Source: Abelmoschus esculentus
Taxonomy: Eukaryota > Streptophyta > Magnoliopsida > Malvales > Malvaceae
Direction: 5' to 3'
NCBI GenBank assembly: GCA_035048815.1
Contig: JAUCBN010000003.1
Location: forward strand, 19,452,001 to 19,516,000
DNA: 64,000 nucleotides
Shown here: one piece after another, positions 56,174 through 64,000 of the stretch
How positions within the stretch are numbered: the stretch's first letter is position 1
Layout: each line of letters opens with the position of its first letter
The notes under the pieces: model-generated
The model's database searches: none
What the model saw: only the letters and a program-made list of their open reading frames with translations
What the model was told of the DNA's origin: nothing
Position numbers and translations under genes: made by a program

Positions 56174-57118
56174 AGTTTTTTAAAAACAAATGAGTCAAGT
56201 CTTGGCTCAAATTACCGCTTTATTAATTTTAGAAATTGCGAAGTAAAGTAGCAATTAAGTTATTATTTGTTTATTAATTCGACGTTACTTTTAACGCATT
56301 CAAACCCACCTCTTTAAGTGAGGGGAAATGCTAGTGCTTTCATAAGGATATTGTTCCTTCGTATGGTCCGTAGTAAGTACCTTTGGGGCTCGACCACCCT
56401 ATGCTTTCGAGAGGATATTTTTCCTTCGTACGGGCATAGCAAAAAGGTCCCCTAAATTGAACTCGATCGAGATGAGCCTATAATGGGTGATGATCAGGGG
56501 TGTTGCTACTCTTAGAAGAGGACAACAAGGAAAATTTGGGTATCTCGTAGAACCAAAACTGGATTTAGTGAATTTAGTCAACCTACCCGATTATAGCCAT
56601 TTGGTTAACCTAGGTTCTATTAGATGAGACGTATAGGTTTGCTTTATCTTCTATCTTACTTGCATCTTTGCTTCATTATTTTTTGCATCATCATTACATG
56701 AAGGTGTTGATCTAAGTGGTTTGTCCAATTAAAGGCTTTCACTATAGTTAGACAGTTAAATTGAGAAATAAAAAGATAGGTGAAAAAAAGAGGGAAAATA
56801 ATAGGAATATAAAGAGGAAAGAAAACAATAAAAAAAATAGGAGACAAAAAATAAAAGATAGAAAAAAAATTAAAAAAAAGAGAAAATAAAATAAATAGAA
56901 AAAGGAACATTAAGATCTTTTAATCGGTGAAAGTTGCTCAAAGGGCGATCACTAGCATGATAAACACCTTTTCTTGCATTCATTTTTGCATTTCATGCAT
57001 TCATAGCATGTATCTTGCATTCAATAATAAAGCAAGAGGATTAACCTTGGATACATCGTGAGAGTTTTTCAAACCGCAACCATTCCGCACTCTTACAACA
57101 CTCATTCTCAGACAAATC
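56174..57118 (+). mobile_element. leader of the Tat-like element
   Basis: Non-coding. It contains a repeated pair TAAGGATATTGTTCCTTCGT and GAGAGGATATTTTTCCTTCG (56343 and 56408), each followed by a GG-call region, and a purine-rich tract at 56765-56910 (AAAAGAGGGAAAATA...). Confidence 0.5.
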
Positions 57119-57860
57119 ATGGACGAGAGATTGACTAATGTTGAGAAGTCACACAAGGACCTCAAAGATCGTTTGATAAATATCGAGGCAAAGATTGAGA
57201 AGTTCCAAAATGATATTATCACCCATCTCTCTGCTTTATTCGGAAAGTTTGACCGTGGGAAACCAAGGTTCCCGATGAGTAATCTAATATGGAAGAGTTA
57301 GATGGTAATACGCCTCAAGCTAGGTCTCAACTCAAAGGATCGATTTGGAAGAGTGTTCACATTACCGGGGCATCTTCTAGTCATCCAATTAATGTGGGTA
57401 AAGTTTTCGAGAATGAAGCCAATGTCGAGGTCCCAAATTTAGACTTGATGAACGAAATCGAGTTGAGATTGAGAAAAAAAATTCAAGAAGAAATTTGAGG
57501 AGAAACGCCTTCAAGTCGAAGAAAAGGTCAATCTCTTGCAAGCGATCGGAGGATTGACGCCTATGAGCTAAGCTTAGTGTCCGATTTGGTCATCACACCT
57601 AAGTTTAAGGTGCCGAACTTCGAGAAATATGATGGGACCACTTGCCCTTCAGATCACTTAACTATGTACTGCCGCAAGATGACGGTACATGTGAGGAATG
57701 AGAAGCTTCTCATCCATTTCTTTCAGGATAGCTTGACCGGGGCAGCTTCTCATTGGTATTCCCAACTCAATCGGGCTAATGTGAAGTCGTGGAAGGACTT
57801 GTCCAAAGTTTTCATCGAATAGTACAAACATGAGAAGGACATGGTCCCAAATAGAACTAT
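57119..57860 (+). pseudogene. gag of the Tat-like element, interrupted
   Basis: The start MDERLTNVEKSHKDLKDRLI gives a coiled-coil N-terminus. After frame changes at about 57290 and 57500 the capsid part reads LVITPKFKVPNFEKYDGTTC, PSDHLTMYCRKMTVHVRNEK, LLIHFFQDSLTGAASHWYSQ and LNRANVKSWKDLSKVFIE, then a stop and MVPNRTI. The KFKVP-F-KY-GT-CP...LLI-FFQDSL-GAA--WY pattern is well known from Tat-lineage gag. At 57861 an Athila-type LTR cuts the frame, so protease and pol are not in the window. Confidence 0.85.
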
Positions 57861-59176
57861 TGATGAGTATCCAAACGTATTATTTTTATTACCCTTTTTA
57901 CTCTTATTATTGTTAGAATTAAGCATAATATTAATTGCATAATTAGTCATTCATGCATATTTACATAATTTCTTTAATTATTATATTTAATTTATATTTT
58001 GATTAATTGCATGGAAAAGGATACTGTGATTGTGTGTTTCCTTATTTGTAGGATTTGATGCCAATTTGAAAGGAATCACAAGGAGATGAAGTTGATTTCA
58101 AAAGACATGGGGAGATTCTAAGAGATTGGACTTGATAAGGAAAATAAATATTTAAATTAATTTGAAATCTTTAAAGAGATAATTTATCTCTTTATCAAAT
58201 TAATTCTTATCACATAATTTAACCAAGCAAGATCGTATTAAAATGGGAGATGCCGTCCAAAGAAAAGAGGAGGCTAGATTGAGTGACCGAGAGAAAGGAA
58301 GCAAGGAGTCATCATCTTTTTCATCTTTATTTTCTCTTGTTTTATTCGAGTGATGAGAGGATTATTTGTTGGATATTTTTGCCCAGCCATGAACTAATTT
58401 AAAGTTGGCTTGGGTTACTTGTTTTATGGTTTGATTTAAGTTTGAATTTTATCTAAGTACTTGTAGTGTTCTTAATTATGACTTGTCTATTCTTGGTACT
58501 TATTTGGTTTGTGAGAAAATTGAGAAAGGACCTAATAAACAATCCGTTTATCTAGATTCGGGAGAATTAGTTTCATGAAACGAATAGACATGGTTTGATC
58601 CAAGTGCGTGAGAACTAATCCGGCTTAGGGATAAGTACAGGATTTCAACGGCTAATAGAAGCGCAAGAAAGTTGTTATGCACCATTGATTAACGCATGAA
58701 TGTATCATTAAAGATTGTGCAATTAGCAGAGTCTCGGGTTAGGGATAACAAGGACCACTGAAGAACACTTTGCCGAGTCTTGAGGATAGTCGCTCAAATT
58801 GCCCGAGCAATTCCCTTAGTTGCAATTGCCCAAGCACTCGGATGAATTGACTAGGCAATATGACTAAGCCCAATTACGGAACAATTGATTGGTGCGAGCA
58901 TCCCACTTATAAGGAAGAATTCATTCGACCGTCATTCCATAATTTAGGATAACCCAGTCTAATCCATCTCATTGATTGTTCCAATTCGTTTTACATGTTT
59001 ATTTTATTTTTCATTTTAATTAAATCAATTTTATAAACCAATTGTGTTTTTATTTTCAGTGCAAGAAATTAGATTCCAGAAGAAGCATCAATCCCTGTGG
59101 AGACGATATCTAATCTATACTATTACTTGTGACCTGTTTAGTTGCACGGTTTGCGTTGCACTAAACTCACACAACA
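57861..59176 (+). mobile_element. 5' LTR of element E
   Basis: 1316 bases. It carries TGTGGAGACGATATCTAA near its end, a phrase also seen as TGTGGAGACGATACACGATA in the central family, so the U5 ends of the two Athila subfamilies are related. Confidence 0.8.
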
Positions 59177-59182
59177 AATTTT

Positions 59183-59200
59183 TGGCGTTGTTCACGAGGA
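59183..59200 (+). promoter_or_regulatory. primer binding site of element E, mutated
   Basis: TGGCGTTGTTCACGAGGA resembles TGGCGCCGTTGCCGGGGA with several transitions and follows the LTR end by six bases. Confidence 0.65.
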
Positions 59201-59311
59201 TTGACGATAGCGACTTTGTTTTTAGTTTCTTGCATTTTATTTTATTTCTTTTAAGTTTTTAATTCTCTTTTAGATTCAAGGAATTTACCAATCTTGGTTT
59301 TGTTGCGGTGT

Positions 59312-60517
59312 TTGACCAGGGCAAGACCAACATCAAAAGAGCATTCGTTTGAACCCAAAATTGAACAAGTATTTCATAGAAAGAGACGTGAACAATAAGC
59401 AAAAATGGTAGATCTTGTTCCTCGTATCGATAATCAAAATGCCGTGGCAATAGGAGATGACATAGATGGACAACATCCAATTCATATGAGACGAAGGTCT
59501 ATTCAAGATTACTTGGAGGATGATATCAATGGATTAAACCCAGGACTTGTTATACCAGAAATTGAGGCAGTACATTTTGTGTTAAAGCCAGTAATGTTTA
59601 GTATGATCAATACAATTGGTCAATTTAGCGGATCGACAACTGAAGATACTCGACAACATCTCAAGTCTTTTCTGAAGATTTGCAACTTAGTCAAAATTTA
59701 GGGAGTTCATGATGATATATTGAGATTAAAATTATTTCCTTATTCATTATGAGATAGAGCTAAAATATGGTTAAATAGTATTCCATCTGAATCTATAGGA
59801 TCTTGGGCAGAATTATGTCGTGATTTTCTTGCTCGATCTAGTTGTACAAGTTTAAATGATAGATTACGTAATGAAATCACTTCTTTCCGGCAGTGTGATG
59901 ATGAAGCGATGTACGAAGCATGGGAGCGATATAGAGAACTTTTACACAAATGCCCTATGCATAGATTTCCATTATGGACACAAGTGACGATGTTCTACAA
60001 TGCTGTGAACTCGCCAACTATAATGACGCTAAATGCCTCGGCAAATGACATACTCTTGGACAAATCAGCAGAAAAAGTAATGGAAATTTTAAATCGCTTG
60101 GCAAAGAAGGATTATCAGTTTCTAAACACTATACGAGGGGGAATTAGACGTAACACCACTTAAAATGATGTATCAAGTTCAATTGCTTCATAATTGGCTA
60201 CATTAACGAATCTGGTTATGAATATGCAACGCCAAAATAACACAAAAGAAATCAAGGTATTGAATTCCTTATATGATTTATGTAATGAAGACCATAATTC
60301 TTCTGAGTGATTGTAGAATCTAGAGTCAATTTTTTACATGGTAAACTATAATCGAAACAATGCAATGTCAAATATTTATAATCCATCCTAGAGAAGAATC
60401 CCAATTTCTCTTATAGCAATCCGAATAATGCTGTCAATCAGGGACGTTCGAGCATACAAGTATCATGATTCTAGTAGAATATGACTCGGTAAAAGATGCC
60501 ACAGCAATCGCATAGTC
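59312..60517 (+). pseudogene. gag of element E (Athila-type)
   Basis: One frame runs from a mutated start (TTG at 59312 where element B has ATG). It contains DINGLNPGLVIPEIEAVHFV, QHLKSFLKICNLVKI, RLKLFPYSL, ESIGSWAELCRDFLARS, MYEAWERYRELLHKCPMHRF and PLWTQVTMFYNAVNSP. It aligns along its length with the gag of element B. Stops at about 59393, 59699, 59750, 60161 and 60193 lie in the same frame. Each can be explained by one base change of a codon seen in B. The C-terminal part after about 60400 is shifted. Protease and pol are cut off by the LTR at 60518. Confidence 0.85.
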
Positions 60518-62289
60518 TGTAACATCCCGTTTTTGGGGTTATTAGTTTAGGCATAGTTAGGAGAATTCGATTCGGGTTGAATCGGATTCTCCAATTCATT
60601 ATTCCGGGGAAAGATAAAATAAGAATATTTTTAATTAGGAAAAATAATAACTTTGGAATATGGTTTAAAATATTAAAAATATGTTTCAAAAATTAAAAGA
60701 AAATAAGTTAGACTTTATATTGATTTTTAATTATGCTTAATTATGCATAAATGACCAATTTGTAATTTTTGGAAAAATTGGAGGACTATTTTATAATTTT
60801 CGGAAAAATTGATGTTTTAGTGACTAAATTGAAAAGCAAGCTAAACTTAGAATCCTTAGAAGGCCATAAATCCATTTCTAATTTTTAATAATGATTTATT
60901 CATCAAAATGCATTTTAATTGCTTTAATTAAAGATTTTAATCATTTTCTCTCAAAACTGCTTTTCTCTCATTTTCTTTCATCTTTTTCTCTTATTTTCTC
61001 TCCACTTTCTCTTCATCTTTTCTCTTCAATTCCTTGCTGATTTTTGCATCTTTTTCCATAAAAATTACATCATTTTGATCATCTTTCCATCCTTTACAAA
61101 ACCTAAGCATCAATTTCATCAAGTCAACATCAAATTGCAAGGAATCAAGAAGAGGAAATTACATCTTTTTGGTGAATAGATCTTGAAGGTAATTTTATGG
61201 ATTTTTATTCTTTTCTAAGGTTCTTTATTGAAATTCCCAAGTATTAGCTTGCTAATCTTTGAATAAAAAACTTAATTCTATGTTTTTAATGATAGATCTA
61301 GTGATTTTGTGGATGTTTTTGTGAAATCTTTTTGGATCTTATTTAATGCTGAAGTTAGATGGATTCAATTATGTTTTTATGTTAATTAAATGATTAATTG
61401 AGTCTTCATTTGATAGCACATTAATTTAATCACGGAATAATGCAATCGGTGTAGTTTTAAGGTGTTTTTTGGTTGTTTTAGGGGCTGTTTTAGATGCTTT
61501 AATGTTGCTGGATATATAAGGATGGTTTGGATGTGTTTTTGGTTCATAATTGAAGTGGATTAGATTTTAGATTCATTAGGTTTTGTGCTGATGTGGTTCG
61601 GATGCGTTTCGTCTTAGTTTACGATCTTCTCGGCTAAGTTTTCGGTAGTTTTATGGTGATCGGATATGGCTGTTGGTTTGAGCATGTTATGATGTGAGAA
61701 TGCTCTATTTTTAATGTTGTAGAAGAGGTACAAGAAGGTGCTTGAGTGTTGGTGCGTTGGTGCGTTCATCGGATAGTGGTGAAAGCTCGTTTCGCTTGTT
61801 GGTGAGTGATTACGGATTTAAAGCGAATCGCGTTTGGTACGGTTCTATTTTGAGGACTATGGAAGAGTGTGAAAACCTTCCATAGTTTAAGAGTAGGTAA
61901 TGTAAATGTTTTTGATAAACCGATATGAGTTTCGGCTATTTTCGACAAAGGTATTATGTTGATAATGCAATAAGATTTATGGAAATGCATGAGTATGTTT
62001 TGAATTGATGCATACATGAGAGTTACTTGCTGAAAATGTATAGCTTATTTAGTATCCATGAATATGGAAAATTATGAGAAATGATTTGAAATACAATGTG
62101 GTTAATTACCTTATACACGATGGTGCCTTTAGGCATGGCTTTTGGTTCATTTGTTGAACATATTGTGCATGCATTATGAGTAGCAAGTTATCATGCACAT
62201 TTGCTTATGATATTGGCTTAGTGACACTAACTTTAGATTCGAATACGAATGACATGTCATTAGGATTGTCTTAAGTGCACTATAAACAA

Positions 62290-62520
62290 AATTGAGAATA
62301 CAGAATATTGCCTACACGTAACAAGGGTGACTTTGTGTCCAATCATACGTGGTAGAGCCGCCTACACGTAACATGGGTGACTATGTGTCCAATCGTACGT
62401 GGTAGTGCTAGCCGCCTACACGTAACAAGGGTGACTATGTGTCCAATCGTACTTGGTAGTGCTAATGGTGACTTCGTGTCATGTTAATGGTGACTTCGTG
62501 TCATGACGAGACAATAGTCT
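62290..62520. repeat. tandem repeats in the plus-strand long LTR
   Basis: Three units of the CGCCTACACGTAACAAGGGT... type, each running to CAATCGTACGTGGTAG, are followed by two units of TAATGGTGACTTCGTGTCAT. The other LTR copy (12205-12385) has two and three units respectively, so the arrays have changed length. Confidence 0.8.
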
Positions 62521-63235
62521 CTAACAATGGATTCGTGTATTCGGTGAACTCAAGGTTCACATTAAAGTGGTCACTAGAATGCCAATATACATACATGAAT
62601 TTGAGAAGAAGATTGTACATCTTTTATAAATTATTTTGATAAGATTATGTAAACTCAAGGATGCATATGATTTAAAGAACATGAGCATGAGATGTTAGCA
62701 TGCATGATTTAACAAAGTATTGCAAATTATGGTTTCATCATGGTTTTAAATAGATGCATTGATGATTTTTGTAGAGCTACCTCACTAAGCATGTTTGCTT
62801 AAGCTCTCTTTTCATCCTTGCAGAAAAATAAAGGCACTTGGGGCTTCTTTCTAGGCAAGGAAACCAAGGGGAAAGATCGCTTTGAATTTTGTATGTTTTT
62901 GGCAAATAATTTGGGCAAGGCAATGTGTAACACAACCTATGTGAGGAGTGTGTACTTAGGCTTTGGTTTATGTTGTAATAAGACCATTATTGTTTGATTG
63001 TTAATTGTTGAACTTTGGAATTGTTTGAATTGTTGAAGCATGTACTAGCATGATTGTTATGTTGTTAATCATTTTCTAGGGAGCATGTCTACAGCTTGAT
63101 TGATGTCCGTGACGTTATTGATTATGTGCCAAATGTTGCTAATTATGCCTAGGACTGATGCACTTAGTGGTTCTAATTAATGGTTGAGTATTTAGTAATT
63201 GGTGTGCACTTAGTGTAACGAAACTTTTGGTTCCA

Positions 63236-63440
63236 GACCCAAAGTTTCGAAACCTTTGGGTGAAGGTTCCGAAACCTTTGTCAAATAGTTTCGAAACCTT
63301 CATAAGGTTTCGAAACCTTGCGGGCAGTTTCAATTCTGGGAAGCTACTAGACGCGATAAGTTTCGAAACTTTCCAGGAAAGTTTCGAAACCTTTTACAAA
63401 AAGTTTTGGAACCTCTGGGAAGGTTTCGAAACCTTTGATC
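63236..63440. repeat. array of TTTCGAAA palindromes, plus-strand long LTR
   Basis: Six perfect TTTCGAAA palindromes with AAGG/CCTT extensions, and mutated copies such as GGTTCCGAAACC and AGTTTTGGAACC between. The array corresponds to 11296-11512 in the other LTR. Confidence 0.9.
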
Positions 63441-64000
63441 ACCAACAATTGAAAGTTGCTGGAAATTATATCTTAGTCTCGGATATCTTCCTTTGTTCGA
63501 TTAAGGTACTTACAGATGTTATTTTGAGCTAAAATTTTGCATGCGTGTATAATGTAGATTTAAATTTCAAGATGGTTAACCTAATTTGGATGAAGTCCTT
63601 GTATTTTGGAAGATTTACATTTTGGTCCCTAAATTAGAGAAACTTACAATTGATGATGATAGAATGATCCGTTTGAGTTGAAACTTGCTGTGAAGAACAC
63701 TTGAGTGTTTAATTGAACATTGATGGAAAGAATTTCTACTTTACTAATTGAATTTAAAAGTTTTACGTTTTAGTTGTTAATCTACGTTAGTGTTTAATCG
63801 AATATATGTTTTTAATTAATGTGTTACCGGTAATGCTTTGTATGAGACCTTGACATGTAGGAATAAGATTGTGCATCTAGGTAAGATAAAATAAAAAAAT
63901 ATAACGGTTTTATGGTTGTTTATCGAATTGGACCCTCGTGGGTTTGGTTTGATATTCCTTGTGTAACCCATTAGTACCAGTTTCGTCTAGGTCGGGCTAA

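Larger units (their letters stand above)
57861..60517 (+). mobile_element. element E: Athila-type retrotransposon, 5' LTR plus gag, cut by a long LTR
   Basis: The 5' LTR is 57861-59176 (TGATGAGTATCC...CTCACACAACA), followed by a tRNA-Asp-type PBS and gag. The element is broken at 60518 by the long-LTR element, so the remainder lies outside the window. The pentamer before it is ACTAT (57856-57860); its partner is not visible. The LTR belongs to the same subfamily as 6192-7441 but differs from the LTRs of the central composite. Confidence 0.8.
60518..64000 (+). mobile_element. long LTR (4.3-kb family), plus strand, runs off the window
   Basis: It begins TGTAACATCCCGTTTTTGGG and is collinear with the reverse complement of 14273-10732 up to the window end (ending in TCGTCTAGGTCGGGCTAA, compare TTAGCTCAGCCTAGACGGAA at 10731). 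About 3.5 kb of an expected 4.27 kb is present. Whether it is solo or part of a full element cannot be told. It interrupts the gag of element E; the preceding pentamer is TAGTC. Confidence 0.85.

Overview
This is a stretch of plant nuclear DNA, almost certainly from a eudicot. It is AT-rich, has almost no intact genes, and is made of LTR retrotransposons and LTR fragments inserted into one another. The element types (Athila, Tat/Ogre-like, Tekay/Del chromovirus, copia) are plant types. Primer binding sites (PBS) that look complementary to tRNA-Asp, tRNA-Arg-like and tRNA-iMet sit just inside the LTRs. I cannot name the species. Nothing bacterial, organellar, tRNA- or rRNA-coding was seen.

Left part (1-25757): a decayed minus-strand gag fragment (327-1320) is followed by two Tat-like LTRs ending at 3403 and 6160. 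An Athila-type LTR lies on the minus strand (6192-7441). A solo 4.27-kb LTR (10002-14273, minus) comes next, then another probable LTR up to 17484. A decayed importin-5-like pseudogene (17640-19860, minus) is split by a solo copia LTR (18271-19722). The one gene that looks intact is a small secreted or membrane-anchored protein on the minus strand (21586-21939). Two MITE-like inverted-repeat elements (20249-20758 and 23284-23551) flank this gene-bearing island.

Centre (25753-52554): a 26.8-kb composite of an Athila-like family is bounded by matching 5-bp target-site duplications (TTGTG). Its order is truncated LTR, RT-RNaseH-integrase, shared 3' UTR, LTR, a different ORF with no pol, shared 3' UTR, LTR. 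Two complete elements are nested in it. Element B (27041-34954, duplication GTAAT) has two 1370-bp LTRs and encodes gag and protease but no RT, RNase H or integrase. In their place it carries an ORF of the 'putative plant transposon protein' type. Element C (39667-48231, minus, duplication CTATT/ATATT) is a decayed Tekay/Del chromovirus inserted in the middle LTR.

Right part (52555-64000): the remainder of the long-LTR sequence that the composite hit is followed by a Tat-like LTR, PBS and gag start (about 53450-57860). A second Athila-type element (57861-60517) interrupts that gag. It is itself interrupted by a plus-strand copy of the same 4-kb LTR family seen at 10002-14273, which runs off the window.

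The likely relation between the parts is autonomous versus non-autonomous. The pol-bearing and pol-less Athila copies share LTRs and an 800-bp 3' UTR with two polypurine cassettes. The pol-less form could therefore have been mobilised in trans by the pol-bearing form. All copies here carry stop codons and are presumably inactive.
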